This document shows, one piece after another, positions 41,966-51,125 of a DNA stretch of 64,000 bases; the stretch's first letter is position 1, and the number at the start of each line of letters is the position of its first letter. Both the position numbers and the translations under genes were made by a program. Source of the stretch: Chloroflexota bacterium (lineage in GTDB: Bacteria; Chloroflexota; Dehalococcoidia; Tepidiformales; Tepidiformaceae); assembly GCA_026702615.1 (NCBI GenBank), contig JAPPBY010000031.1, positions 62,001-126,000 of the forward strand, in the 5' to 3' direction. The notes under the pieces were generated by a model that ran no database searches, was not told the origin of the DNA, and saw nothing but the letters and a program-made list of their open reading frames with translations.

Positions 41966-43198
41966 TTACGTTGCAGTCAATGTGTAGCGGATCGGCAGGC
42001 TCTTGATGCCGCTCACGAACGTGGCCGTCGAGGTCGTGACCTCGCCCGCGATCTCGACTGACTCCAGCCGCGGCAGCAGGTGGCCGAACAGCGTCGCCAT
42101 CTCCAACCGCGCCAGGTGGGCGCCGAGGCAGTAATGCACGCCGTACCCGAACGCGATCTGCCGCTCGGCGGCCTTCCGCGTGACATCGAACCGCAGCGGG
42201 TCTTCGAACGCTCGTGGGTCCAGGTTCGCGGCGGCGTAGGACAGCATCAGCCACTCGCCCTTGGCGATAGGCTCTCCCGCCACCTCGGTGTCCTCCTGCG
42301 CGGTGCGCATGAAGTGCCGCACGGGTGAGGCGATGCGGATCAGCTCCTCGACGGCGTTCGGAATGAGCTCGGGCCTGCTTCTGAGAAGCGCTAGCTGGTC
42401 CGGGTTCTCCGCGAGCAGCCGCATTCCCTCGGCTATCGACGCCGAGGTCGTGTCGTGCCCGGCGGTGGCCACGATCAGGTAGTACCCCATGGTCTCGAGG
42501 ATCGGCATGGGGGCGCCGTCGATGAGCCCGTTCGCGATTTGCGTCGCCAGGTCGTCGGTCGGGTTCGCGCGGCGGTTCGCGCTCAGCGTGGCGAAGTACT
42601 CGAAGAAGTCCCGCAGCACCGCCATCACGTCCTCCGGGTCGCGGTCCTTGGGGACGAAGTCGGGGTCGCTGGCGCCGAACATCTCCTGGGTCAGCTGGAG
42701 CATTCGCGGGTAGTCCTCTTCCGGCAGCCCGAGAATCGCGAGGATGACCTCCAGCGGGAAGGGCAGCGCGACTTCCGTGTTGAAGTCGATTTCGCCCCCG
42801 CCTTGCTCCAGCGTCGCGAGCGCTTTGCGGCTCAGCTCGTCCAGCCGCGGCTGAAGCTGGCGCACGCTGCCCGGCTTGAACCAGTCGTTCGTGAGCATGC
42901 GGTACTTCCGGTGCTCCGGGTCGTCCATGTGGATGAGCGTCTTCGCCCGCGGTCCCCCCTGCGCCCGCATCGCGATGATTGCGTCGTGCGTCAGGATCGG
43001 TTCCGGGCCGTTCGTAAAGAGCTCGTGCTGCGCCTCGATCTCGAGGATCTCGTCCCTTCCGATGACTGCCCGGAAGGAGCCAAAGCCCTCCGCCTCGATC
43101 GGGTGGAACACTCCCCTGGCGTGAAGCGCGAGCGCCTCCTCGCGCCACGAGGTCATGTCTCCGAACCGCTTCGGGTTGCTGAACAGGTCAGTCGTCAC
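41966..43198 (-). CDS. Cytochrome P450
   Basis: A 410-residue bacterial class I P450. The I-helix oxygen-binding motif is AGHDT (246-250), the K-helix ExxR is Glu285-Leu-Ile-Arg288, and the heme-thiolate Cys357 is in FGYGVHYCLGAH. There is no membrane anchor, so it is cytosolic and needs a ferredoxin and reductase, which are not adjacent. It is the first gene of a seven-gene minus-strand operon. GTG start with GGGAGG upstream. The substrate is unknown; steroid, terpenoid or fatty-acid-like compounds are common for similar P450s. Confidence 0.94.
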   Translation of the reverse strand: MTTDLFSNPKRFGDMTSWREEALALHARGVFHPIEAEGFGSFRAVIGRDEILEIEAQHELFTNGPEPILTHDAIIAMRAQGGPRAKTLIHMDDPEHRKYRMLTNDWFKPGSVRQLQPRLDELSRKALATLEQGGGEIDFNTEVALPFPLEVILAILGLPEEDYPRMLQLTQEMFGASDPDFVPKDRDPEDVMAVLRDFFEYFATLSANRRANPTDDLATQIANGLIDGAPMPILETMGYYLIVATAGHDTTSASIAEGMRLLAENPDQLALLRSRPELIPNAVEELIRIASPVRHFMRTAQEDTEVAGEPIAKGEWLMLSYAAANLDPRAFEDPLRFDVTRKAAERQIAFGYGVHYCLGAHLARLEMATLFGHLLPRLESVEIAGEVTTSTATFVSGIKSLPIRYTLTAT

Positions 43199-43219
43199 GC
43201 GCCCTCCCGGAGTGGGCGC

Positions 43220-43298
43220 AGTCTACTGGCTGAGGCCCCCGGCCGGTGGCCCGGCAGGACGCCTCCGCGACCACATGGCTCCCACAAAGGACTAGGCT
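43220..43298. promoter_or_regulatory. Divergent -10-like elements between P450 and dehydrogenase genes
   Basis: TAGACT on the minus strand at 43225-43220 faces the P450 gene, and TAGGCT at 43293-43298 faces the dehydrogenase gene. They lie 21 and 42 bp from the respective starts, inside the 142-bp divergent gap. No clear -35 is visible. Confidence 0.4.
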
Positions 43299-43340
43299 TA
43301 CCGCCTACCCCGACCGAGTGTGACCCGAGGAGGTCCCGAC

Positions 43341-44384
43341 ATGCAGGCAATGGTGTTGCGGGGAACCACGCTGACCGTGGAGGAATGGCCCCAACCCACC
43401 CCCGGCTCCGGAGAGCTGCTCGTTCGCGTGCTGGCGGCCGGGATATGCGCCTCCGACGTTCACGCCGCCGCCCACCTCGAAGCCATCATCGAGGAAACGG
43501 GGCACACGTCCTGGTACGAGCTGGCCGACCTCGACAAGGGCATGGTGATGGGTCATGAGTTCGTCGCCGAGGTCGTCGAGGCCGGCCCCGACGTCTCCGG
43601 CTGGTCCCCCGGAGACCGCGTCGTGAAGGCTCCCGCCGGCGAGACCGACCGCCCCCTCCCGCCACGCATGGCGAGTGCCTACAGCTCCGAGCTGAACGGT
43701 GCCTTCGCCGACTACATGGTGCTCTGGGAGCCGACCCTCCTCCCCGTCCCCGACAACGTCAGCGTCGAGGTGGCGGCCACCACCGAGCCCTGCTCCGTCG
43801 CTCGCCACGCGACCCACGAGGCCGAAGCAGAAGCGGGTGATCGAGTCCTCATCATGGGCGCCGGCCCGATCGGGCTCATGGCTCTCATGTGGCTGAAGCA
43901 CGACGGCGTGGAGCTCGTCGGCGTCAGCGATCCCGTGGCTCTCCGGCGCGATCTCGCGGCTTCACTCGGCGCCGACGTCGTCCTCGATCCCTCCGCCGAC
44001 GGATTCGACGCCGACCTCGAAGCCGGGCTCGACGGGGGACCAGACGTCGTCATCGACTGCGTGGGGATCCCCGGCATCATTCGGCAGGCGATGGACGCCG
44101 TGAAGCCCCGGGGGAGAATCATCGTCGTCGGCGTCTGCATGGAGGAGGACCTCTTCATGCCCGTCGTCGGCATCAACAAGGCCCTCACCATCAAGTTCTC
44201 GGTGGCCTATACCCGTGAGGACTTTCAGGAGACGCTCGCCGCCTTCGGGAGCGGCTCCATCGACACCACCCCACTCGTCACCCGGACCGTCGACCTCGGG
44301 GAACTGCCTGAGGAGATTGCCCGCATTTCCGGAGGCGATCAGTTCAACTGCAAGGTGCTCGTGGACACCGGCGGTAGCGCCTGA
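43341..44384 (+). CDS. Medium-chain (zinc-type) alcohol dehydrogenase family protein
   Basis: A 347-residue MDR protein. Catalytic-zinc ligands are Cys36 (AGICASDVH) and His72-Glu73 (MGHEF), plus the TEPCSVARH region. The Rossmann motif is GAGPIGLM. The structural-zinc lobe with four closely spaced cysteines is missing and replaced by a shorter Pro-rich loop. ATG 43341 with AGGAGG 7 nt upstream is clearly preferred over the upstream GTG. The epoxide hydrolase follows after 12 bp, so the pair may act in sequence on a diol or alcohol. Confidence 0.9.
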   Translation: MQAMVLRGTTLTVEEWPQPTPGSGELLVRVLAAGICASDVHAAAHLEAIIEETGHTSWYELADLDKGMVMGHEFVAEVVEAGPDVSGWSPGDRVVKAPAGETDRPLPPRMASAYSSELNGAFADYMVLWEPTLLPVPDNVSVEVAATTEPCSVARHATHEAEAEAGDRVLIMGAGPIGLMALMWLKHDGVELVGVSDPVALRRDLAASLGADVVLDPSADGFDADLEAGLDGGPDVVIDCVGIPGIIRQAMDAVKPRGRIIVVGVCMEEDLFMPVVGINKALTIKFSVAYTREDFQETLAAFGSGSIDTTPLVTRTVDLGELPEEIARISGGDQFNCKVLVDTGGSA

Positions 44385-44396
44385 GAGGAGAACGAA

Positions 44397-45623
44397 ATGC
44401 CGCCTGAGCCGTTCACCGTTGCGATTCCGGACGACGCGCTAGAGGACCTCCAGGCCCGCCTGCGGGGTATCCGCTGGCCCGCCGACTTCAACAACGAGGA
44501 CTGGCGCTACGGCGTGCCTAGGTCCTACCTGGAATCGTTCGTGGAATCGTGGAAGAAGTACGACTGGCGCGAGACCGAGGCCGAGATCAACAGCTTCGGC
44601 AACTACCGCGTCGACCTCGACGGCATCCCCATCCATTTCATGTACGAGCGTGGGAAAGGCCCGAACCCGCTTCCCATCATCCTCACCCACGGCTGGCCCT
44701 GGAGCTTCTGGGACTGGAAGGAGGCGACCCGCCGGCTTACCGACCCCGCCGCCTTCGGTGGGGACCCGGCCGACTCCTTCGACGTGGTCGCCCCCTCCCT
44801 CCCCGGCTTCGGCTTCTCCACGCCCCTAACCGTCGATGGCGTCCAGACCCAGTGGACCGCCGATCTCTGGGCGACGCTCATGTCCGATGTGCTCGGCTAC
44901 GACCGCTTCGCCGCGGCGGGGGGCGACTTCGGCGCCGGCATCAGTGCCCAGCTCGGCCACAAGTACGGCGACCGCGTCGTCGGCATCCACGTCAGCATCG
45001 CCCCGATGCTGGGCGGGGCGGGAGGGTCCGGAACCGGCAACCTGGAGCCGGGCAGCCTTCTGGGCCTGCGCCGAACCCTGGACGGCCCCACATCGCGGCT
45101 CAGCCGCGACGACTTCGAACCGGACGAGCAGTGGTCCTGGGACATGATGGACGACCGCTGGACTACCGCCCTCGCCCACGTCGCCGTCCACACCACCGAC
45201 CCCCAGACCTTCGCCTACGCCCTTCACGACTCACCCGTCGGGCTCGCCGCCTGGCTCATCGAGAAGCGCTACAACTGGAGCGACAACCGTGGCGGTCCCG
45301 ACCAGGTGCCCTCGCGGAAGTTCCTGCTCGATCTCGTCAGCATCTACTGGTTCACCGAGAGCTACGTCACGTCGGCCCGCTGGTACTGGCACGTCTTCCG
45401 CACGCCCTGGGATCGTGCGCACGAGCGCACGCCAGCCATCGAGGTGCCGGTCGGCGTCCCCGGCTTCCCGCGCGAGATGGTGTTCGCCCCCCGCAAGATG
45501 GTCGAGGCGAACAACAACCTCACGCACTGGGGCAAGCAGGAGCGGGGCGGCCACTTCCCCGCCGCCGAGGAACCGGACCTCTTCGTGCAGGACCTGGTCG
45601 AGTTCTTCCGCCCCCTGCGCTGA
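44397..45623 (+). CDS. Epoxide hydrolase (microsomal/juvenile-hormone type alpha/beta hydrolase)
   Basis: A 408-residue epoxide hydrolase with the N-terminal EHN domain (FTVAIPDDALEDLQARL, WPADFNNEDWRYG). The oxyanion motif HGWPWSF is at 99-105 and the nucleophile Asp177 is in GGDFGAG. The general-base His is in ERGGHFPAAEEPDL near the C-terminus. The reaction is epoxide to vicinal diol. It is coupled to the dehydrogenase gene upstream (12 bp) and convergent with the amidase gene (10 bp between stops). Confidence 0.93.
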   Translation: MPPEPFTVAIPDDALEDLQARLRGIRWPADFNNEDWRYGVPRSYLESFVESWKKYDWRETEAEINSFGNYRVDLDGIPIHFMYERGKGPNPLPIILTHGWPWSFWDWKEATRRLTDPAAFGGDPADSFDVVAPSLPGFGFSTPLTVDGVQTQWTADLWATLMSDVLGYDRFAAAGGDFGAGISAQLGHKYGDRVVGIHVSIAPMLGGAGGSGTGNLEPGSLLGLRRTLDGPTSRLSRDDFEPDEQWSWDMMDDRWTTALAHVAVHTTDPQTFAYALHDSPVGLAAWLIEKRYNWSDNRGGPDQVPSRKFLLDLVSIYWFTESYVTSARWYWHVFRTPWDRAHERTPAIEVPVGVPGFPREMVFAPRKMVEANNNLTHWGKQERGGHFPAAEEPDLFVQDLVEFFRPLR

Positions 45624-45633
45624 GGGGCGGGCG

Positions 45634-47043
45634 TTAATCGACGACGACCGGCTCGACCGCTCCGAGCAGCCAGCGCGCAGTAGCCGTCATCTCCGCATCC
45701 TCGTGCGGCTGGCCGAAGACCTGCACCCCGACAGGCATGCCGGCCACGCTCATCAGCGGCATGCCGACGGCCGGGGCGAACAGCATCGAGCTCGGGAAGT
45801 TGAAGACCGGATCACCCGTCGGCCGTGGATGAAGCGGGACGCCCGGCTCGTCCCCGAGCCAGACGTGTGCCGGCCCCGGACACGAGAGCGTGATGATCGC
45901 GTCGGCTGACTCAGCCACAGCCGCGTGCGCCTCCTGGGCGACCTCCCGGGCGAACAGCAACGCCCGGTAGTCGTCCACCGTCATCGCTTCCGCCGCATCG
46001 AGCACCGCCTTCGCCCGTTCGCTGACCCCATCCGGGTGTTGGTCGACGAGGTTCCGCGTCAACCAGCGGTTCTCCCAGCCCGTGATCGCGTTGCACACAT
46101 CGCGCGCATTGCCGATTGCCCCCTCCAGCGTCTCGACCAGGGGGTCCTCCCTCCGATGCAGGAGCTCGATGCCAAGCGCCCGCACCTGGTCGAGGACGGC
46201 TGAGAAACCCTCCTTGCTGGCGTCGTCCAGCTCGGCCCAGCCCTGCGTCTCCAGGACGATCAGCCGCTCCGGCTTGACCGGCTCCGGCGTCGTCGAAGGC
46301 CCCTCCAGCCCCTGCGCACCCCGGTCGCCTCCCGCGCGCCGCGCGATCTCGATCGCGACCTGCCACATGTCCTCGATGCACCCGGCGTGGACGCCGTGGG
46401 TGCTCATGCTGGTCACCTGCCGCTCCCCACGATTGATGCCGCCCTGTGTCGGCTTCAGGGCGACGTTCCCGCAGTAGCCCGCAGGCCGGATGATCGAGCC
46501 GCCCACCTGCGTGCCCAGCCCCGCTGGGAGCATGCGCGCCGCCACCGCCGCCGCCGTACCGGACGAGGAACCGCCGGGTGAGCGCCGTGCGTCGAACGGG
46601 TTCGTCGTCGGGCCGGGGTGAGAGCCGCCGAGCTCGGCCGTGACCGTCTTCCCGAGGATCACCGCGCCCGCTTGCCGCAACGCCCAGACGGCCGCGTTGT
46701 CCCGCCTCGGGAAGTTCCCGCGAAACGCCTCGCAGCCGTACTCGGTCGGCATGTCCTTCGTCTCGAGCAGGTCCTTGATGCCCACCGGCATGCCGTCGAT
46801 GGGTGAGAGCGGCTCGCCCGCGGCCCAGCGCGCGCTGCTCGCGTCCGCGGCAGCCCGCGCCAGGTCCCGGTTCAGGTGGGCGAACGCCTGCACGACCGGC
46901 TCCCGCTCGGCGATAGTCGCGAGGCAGCGCTCAAGGAAGTCGCGCGGCGTGTCGTCCCCTGTCGAGAACCGGCGGGCGGCGTCGTGAAACGTCAGGGGCT
47001 CGTACGTTCGCGGGTCGTAGCCCGTCGTTGTGGCCTGCGTCAT
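45634..47043 (-). CDS. Amidase-signature family hydrolase
   Basis: A 469-residue amidase-signature enzyme. The Ser-cisSer-Lys triad is visible: Lys in VGIKDLLET, the Gly/Ser-rich GGSSSGTAAAV, and the nucleophile Ser in GTQVGGSIIRPAGYCG (usually GTDxGGS, so Gln replaces Asp). It is cytosolic. The family hydrolyses a wide range of amides, including nitrile-derived and aryl amides, and GatA is a relative. There is no GatB/GatC neighbour, so it is a catabolic amidase rather than tRNA-dependent. ATG with GGAGG upstream. Confidence 0.92.
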   Translation of the reverse strand: MTQATTTGYDPRTYEPLTFHDAARRFSTGDDTPRDFLERCLATIAEREPVVQAFAHLNRDLARAAADASSARWAAGEPLSPIDGMPVGIKDLLETKDMPTEYGCEAFRGNFPRRDNAAVWALRQAGAVILGKTVTAELGGSHPGPTTNPFDARRSPGGSSSGTAAAVAARMLPAGLGTQVGGSIIRPAGYCGNVALKPTQGGINRGERQVTSMSTHGVHAGCIEDMWQVAIEIARRAGGDRGAQGLEGPSTTPEPVKPERLIVLETQGWAELDDASKEGFSAVLDQVRALGIELLHRREDPLVETLEGAIGNARDVCNAITGWENRWLTRNLVDQHPDGVSERAKAVLDAAEAMTVDDYRALLFAREVAQEAHAAVAESADAIITLSCPGPAHVWLGDEPGVPLHPRPTGDPVFNFPSSMLFAPAVGMPLMSVAGMPVGVQVFGQPHEDAEMTATARWLLGAVEPVVVD

Positions 47044-47064
47044 CGCGAAGCCTCCGGTGCCCGC

Positions 47065-47140
47065 ACCCTAGCCCCGCCGCCCGGACGTGCCAAGCGCCTC
47101 CGGTTCCGGCAAGACACGCAACGAGCCTGCGGCGTATCTT
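47065..47140. promoter_or_regulatory. Divergent -10-like elements between amidase and aminotransferase genes
   Basis: TAGGGT on the minus strand at 47070-47065 lies 21 bp before the amidase ATG. TATCTT at 47135-47140 lies 36 bp before the aminotransferase GTG. Both sit in the 133-bp divergent gap. Confidence 0.35.
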
Positions 47141-47176
47141 CCCCCACTGGCCGATACCTCGGGGATGGAGTGACGC

Positions 47177-48475
47177 GTGGGCCGGCACGCTGACCTGTTG
47201 GCGCGACATCGGGGCGTGATGCCCTCCTGGATGACCCTCTATTACGACGACCCCATCGCGCTCGTCGACGGAGAGGGACGGCACGTCGTCGATGCCGAGG
47301 GCAACCGCTACCTGGACTTCTTCGGCGGCATCCTCACCACCATGACCGGCTACGGCGTCCCGAGGGTCATCGAGGCTATCCAGGATCAGGCGACCCGCAT
47401 GCTCCACACGAGCACGCTCTACCTCATCGAGCCGCAAATCGAGCTGGCAGAGCGCATCGCCGAGCTCTCCGGTATCCCCGATGCGAAGGTCTTCTTCACC
47501 AACTCGGGCAGCGAAGCGAACGACGCCGCCCTCATGATGGCGACCCAGTTTCGTTCGTCCGACCAGATCCTCGCGCTGCGAAACAGCTATCACGGCAAGT
47601 CGCACTCGACCGTCGCCGTCACCGGCAACGCCTCCTGGTCGGCGACCGCGCTGAGCCCGTTCAACGTCACCTACGTCCACAGCGGCTACCGCCTGCGGTC
47701 ACCCTTCGGCGGCCTCCCGGAGGGCGAGTTCGTGGAGGCCTGCGTCGACGACCTGCGGGACCTCCTCGCCGTCGCCACCGCCGGCGACGTCGCCGCCATG
47801 ATTGCCGAGCCCATCCAGGGCGTCGGCGGCTTCGTTGTTCCCCCCGACGGCTACTTCCGCGCCCTCAAGCAGGTGCTGGACGACCACGGCATCCTCTTCA
47901 TCGCCGACGAGGTGCAGACGGGCTGGGGTCGCACCGGCGATCACTTCTGGGGGCACCAGGCGCACGGCATCGTCCCCGACCTCCTCACCTTCGCGAAGGG
48001 ACTCGGCAACGGCGTCGCCATCGCCGGTGTCGTCGGTCGCGCGGACGTCGTGGACTGCCTGCCGGCCAACTCGCTCTCCACGTTCGGAGGTAACCCGCTT
48101 GCGGCGACGGCTGCGCTGGCGAACCTGGAGGTGCTCTTCGAGCAGGACCTCCAGGAGAACGCGCGCGTGCAGGGTCGTGCCCTCCAGGACGGGCTTCAGC
48201 GCCTTGCCGAAGACGTGCCCGAGATCGCCGAGGTTCGGGGCAAGGGCCTGATGATCGGGGTCGAGTTCGCCGCTCGCGGCTCCCTCGATCCCCTTCCCCA
48301 GGTGGCCGATGGCGCCCTCCAGGCAGCCAGGGCAGAGGGTCTGCTGGTCGGAAAGGGCGGGCTGCACCGCAACGTGCTCCGCATCGCACCGCCCCTCTCG
48401 ATCACCGCCGCCGAAGTCTCCGAAGGCCTGGGCATGCTCGATCGGGCGGTCCGCTCCGCGACGCACCCGGAGTAG
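47177..48475 (+). CDS. Class III aminotransferase (PLP)
   Basis: A 432-residue class III PLP aminotransferase, close to the alanine-glyoxylate / 4-aminobutyrate / omega-amino-acid group. Key blocks are VFFTNSGSEANDAALMMA, SYHGKS, AMIAEPIQGVGGFVVPP, FIADEVQTGWGRTG, and the Schiff-base Lys in LLTFAKGLGNG. The start is GTG 47177 with GGATGGAG upstream. It stands alone, convergent with the acyltransferase (29 bp between stops). Confidence 0.92.
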   Translation: MGRHADLLARHRGVMPSWMTLYYDDPIALVDGEGRHVVDAEGNRYLDFFGGILTTMTGYGVPRVIEAIQDQATRMLHTSTLYLIEPQIELAERIAELSGIPDAKVFFTNSGSEANDAALMMATQFRSSDQILALRNSYHGKSHSTVAVTGNASWSATALSPFNVTYVHSGYRLRSPFGGLPEGEFVEACVDDLRDLLAVATAGDVAAMIAEPIQGVGGFVVPPDGYFRALKQVLDDHGILFIADEVQTGWGRTGDHFWGHQAHGIVPDLLTFAKGLGNGVAIAGVVGRADVVDCLPANSLSTFGGNPLAATAALANLEVLFEQDLQENARVQGRALQDGLQRLAEDVPEIAEVRGKGLMIGVEFAARGSLDPLPQVADGALQAARAEGLLVGKGGLHRNVLRIAPPLSITAAEVSEGLGMLDRAVRSATHPE

Positions 48476-48504
48476 CCCGCGCAACAGGCGCCCCTTGGCT
48501 GGGC

Positions 48505-49446
48505 TCAGGACCGACCGGCGTCGGCGCCCACGGTGTCACGGCGATGGTCCGCCACTCGGCGAGCGAGGTCCGGGAAGTCGGGGTGGATCTCGTAACGGTA
48601 GTCGTCCCAGTAGCCGTCGCGGCTCGGGTCAAAGTGGCGAGGGGGCGTCTTGCTGGCCAGTGCAAGTCGCTTCATGTCCCGCTCGACGGCCGCTTGCCGG
48701 GCGACGGCTTCCTTCGCGGGGACTGGAGGGAGCACGACGACGCTCATCGCCTGGTTAGCGCGCAAGGTCGGAGCGAACGGATGCTCCCAGACGCGGTGGC
48801 CGCCCGTGACGACGACCGGGAGAAGCGGGCGGCCGAGGCGCCGCGCGAGGTTGAACGCTCCCGGCTGGAACGCGAGCTCGATGCCGAGGATCGAACCCTG
48901 CGGGAACAGGAGAACGCTGTCCCCATCATCGATGGCGGCTTGCGCCTCGCGCAGCAGGGCGCGAGCCCTCTGCAGTGGGCGTTCGGGTCGGACCAGGAGG
49001 TGTCGCCCCCGCGCGAGCTGGGGACCGAGAACCGGGAAGGTGGCGAGCTCGTCCCGCGCCACTGCGGTGAGCGAGAGGGGAAGCCGCAGGAGGGCGAGGC
49101 TGTCGGCGAAGCCTTCGTGCAGCGAGGCGACCACGTACCGCTCGCCCGGCTCGATGTGTTCCAGACCGCTGATGTCGATGCGCAGGCCGACGAGGCGGGC
49201 GGCCAGCCTCGCCCACCGGCGCTCGGCCGTCCGGCATGTGGTCCTGCTGCGGATGCCCGCTGGACCCCGTTCCGGCAACGCCGCTGCCAGTCGAAGAAGG
49301 AGCCGTGCCGGGCCAAGAAGGATGAGAGCGGCGACCCACGCCCTGATCCACTCGCGGGTGGACTCGACGCGGAAGTAACCGCCTAGGAGCGTTCGCGGAG
49401 CCCCTGCGACAGGTGTCGTGGAGCGGCCAACCGCCTCAGCCGTCAT
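48505..49446 (-). CDS. PlsC-like 1-acylglycerol-3-phosphate acyltransferase family protein
   Basis: A 313-residue acyltransferase. The HX4D catalytic motif is HEGFAD, and the second block is LLFPQGSILGIELAFQPGAFNLAR, where PQGS replaces the usual PEGTRS. LPVVVTGGHRVWEHPF follows. An N-terminal hydrophobic segment (WVAALILLGPARLLLRLAAAL) anchors it in the membrane. It probably acylates lysophosphatidate or a related acceptor. It overlaps the thioredoxin-like gene by 11 bp. Confidence 0.82.
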   Translation of the reverse strand: MTAEAVGRSTTPVAGAPRTLLGGYFRVESTREWIRAWVAALILLGPARLLLRLAAALPERGPAGIRSRTTCRTAERRWARLAARLVGLRIDISGLEHIEPGERYVVASLHEGFADSLALLRLPLSLTAVARDELATFPVLGPQLARGRHLLVRPERPLQRARALLREAQAAIDDGDSVLLFPQGSILGIELAFQPGAFNLARRLGRPLLPVVVTGGHRVWEHPFAPTLRANQAMSVVVLPPVPAKEAVARQAAVERDMKRLALASKTPPRHFDPSRDGYWDDYRYEIHPDFPDLARRVADHRRDTVGADAGRS

Positions 49447-49768
49447 CGGTGATGGGGGCCGGGGGCGCGAGCGCGCGACGCAGCGATTCCTCGTCGGGCA
49501 CGACTCCCTGCGTCGAGACCTTCCCGTCGATCGTCACGACAGGCGGGTGCCAGCCCCCGCGCCGCAGCGCATCGAAGACATGGTTGAACCAGGGCTTGAT
49601 GCGCACCTCGACATGTGGGAGGTCGGCAGCGACGCGCTCGACGAGCCGGACCGTGAGGTCGCACTCCTCGCAGATGGCGTGGGGCACGGTGATGAAGAGC
49701 TGCCGGCCGGTCATCGGGTAGACCGTCACAACGGTCGCGTCCTCCGAGGCTCCCGCTGAATCCCTCAT
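49436..49768 (-). CDS. Thioredoxin/glutaredoxin-like protein with CEEC motif
   Basis: A 110-residue small protein. AICEECDLTVRLVERVAADL has a CxxC redox motif at the start of a helix, and HPPVVTIDGKVSTQGVVPDEESLRRAL is a thioredoxin-fold end with a cis-Pro-like PPVV. It is probably a thiol-disulfide or metal-binding protein. TACCCT ends 7 nt before the ATG at 49768 and there is no Shine-Dalgarno, so the mRNA may be leaderless; a second in-frame ATG is 18 codons in. It is cotranscribed with the acyltransferase. Confidence 0.72.
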   Translation of the reverse strand: MRDSAGASEDATVVTVYPMTGRQLFITVPHAICEECDLTVRLVERVAADLPHVEVRIKPWFNHVFDALRRGGWHPPVVTIDGKVSTQGVVPDEESLRRALAPPAPITDDG

Positions 49769-49775
49769 GCCGTCG

Positions 49776-49781
49776 AGGGTA
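49776..49781 (-). promoter_or_regulatory. -10-like element for a probably leaderless transcript
   Basis: TACCCT (minus strand) lies 7 nt before the ATG at 49768. The same TACCCTCGA string occurs upstream of the next minus-strand gene at 51050-51042. Confidence 0.4.
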
Positions 49782-49834
49782 CGGCAGGAAGCCGCCGCCT
49801 CGCACGTCCAGAGGTAAAGGCGCCCGCCGCCTCG

Positions 49835-51007
49835 CTAGCCGTCCGCCAGGAGGGCGCGCATCCGGTCCACCCCTTCGACGATCTCCTCGAGAGAGGCGGC
49901 GTAGCTGAAGCGCAGGTAGCCCTCGCCGAGGTGGCCGAAGCTCGTCCCCGCGATCACCGCGAGCCCCGCTTCCTCCAGCAGACGTTCCTGCAGCGTGCGT
50001 GCGTCGATGCCCGTTCCCGAGATGTTGGGGAAGGCGTAGAACGCACCGCCCGGGTCGACGCAGCTGACGCCCGGGACCCCATTCAGCTCTTCGACGATGA
50101 CCTTCCGCCGCTCGTCGAACGCCGCAGTCATGACGTCGACCGCATCCTGCGGACCCTCGAGCGCCTCGACCGCCGCGTATTGGGTGGCCGCGTTGGGACA
50201 GCTGTAGCTGTTGATCGCGAGGCGTTCGGCGAACGGGAACAGGTCGGGCGGGAAGACGCCGTAACCTAGCCGCCAGCCAGTCATCGCGTACGTCTTGCTC
50301 CACCCGTCCAGGACAATGAGCCGGTCGCGAAGCTGCGGATAGTTGAGCCAGGACACGTGCGAGCGTCCCTCGTAGAGGATGCGCGAGTAGATCTCGTCGC
50401 TGAGAACGACCACGTCGGGCCACCGTTCGAGCCCCTCGACGAGGCGCTCGACCTGCTCCCGCGTGTACACGCCGCCCGTCGGGTTCGCCGGGCTGTTCAG
50501 GATGATCAGGCGCGTCCGTTCGTTGATCTGGCTGAGCACCTGGTCGGGGTCGAACGTGAAGCCGTCGGCTTCGTGCAGTTCGATCGGAACGGGCGTAGCC
50601 CCGGAGAAGCGAATCACCGACTCGTAGATGGGGAAGCCGGGGTTCGGATACAGAATCTCCGCGCCGGGCTCTCCCATCAGCAGGGCCGCGAAGAACATCA
50701 CCGGCTTCGCCCCCGGTGTGATCAGCACCGTCTCCGGGTCGACTTCGGCCCCGTGGCGACGTTTCAGGTCTCGGGCCACGGCCTCGCGCAGTTCAGGGAT
50801 GCCGGCGCCCGGCGTGTACCCGTGCTTGCCCTCCGCGAGCGCTCGCTTCCCCGCCTCGACGATGTTGTCGGGCGTGGCGAAGTCGGGCTGACCGATTCCG
50901 AGATTGATGATCGAGCGACCCTCGGCGGCGAGCCTGTTCGCCCGCGCCAGCACCTCGAACGCCGTTTCCGTGCCGAGACTCCGGGCGGCGGCAGTTGGAA
51001 GGACCAT
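49835..51007 (-). CDS. Class I/II PLP aminotransferase (aspartate aminotransferase-like)
   Basis: A 390-residue fold-type I aminotransferase. INLGIGQPDFATPDNI, the SPANPTGGVYT motif, VVLSDEIYSRILYEG and the Schiff-base Lys in LDGWSKTYAMTGWRLGYG are all present. The protein resembles prokaryotic AspC/alanine aminotransferases; the exact amino acid is not readable. I start it at ATG 51007, which has GGAGG 6-8 nt upstream and TACCCT at 51050-51045; the longer open frame upstream is not protein-like. Confidence 0.93.
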   Translation of the reverse strand: MVLPTAAARSLGTETAFEVLARANRLAAEGRSIINLGIGQPDFATPDNIVEAGKRALAEGKHGYTPGAGIPELREAVARDLKRRHGAEVDPETVLITPGAKPVMFFAALLMGEPGAEILYPNPGFPIYESVIRFSGATPVPIELHEADGFTFDPDQVLSQINERTRLIILNSPANPTGGVYTREQVERLVEGLERWPDVVVLSDEIYSRILYEGRSHVSWLNYPQLRDRLIVLDGWSKTYAMTGWRLGYGVFPPDLFPFAERLAINSYSCPNAATQYAAVEALEGPQDAVDVMTAAFDERRKVIVEELNGVPGVSCVDPGGAFYAFPNISGTGIDARTLQERLLEEAGLAVIAGTSFGHLGEGYLRFSYAASLEEIVEGVDRMRALLADG

Positions 51008-51125
51008 GGTCGACCTCCGAATCCTGCGATTCGCTTCGGCATCGAGGGTACCCCGCAGCCGGGCGCGACGGCAGTCATCGTTTCTTGACCTCGGACGTGG
51101 CCGTCCCCAGTGACCGGCCAGGCCT

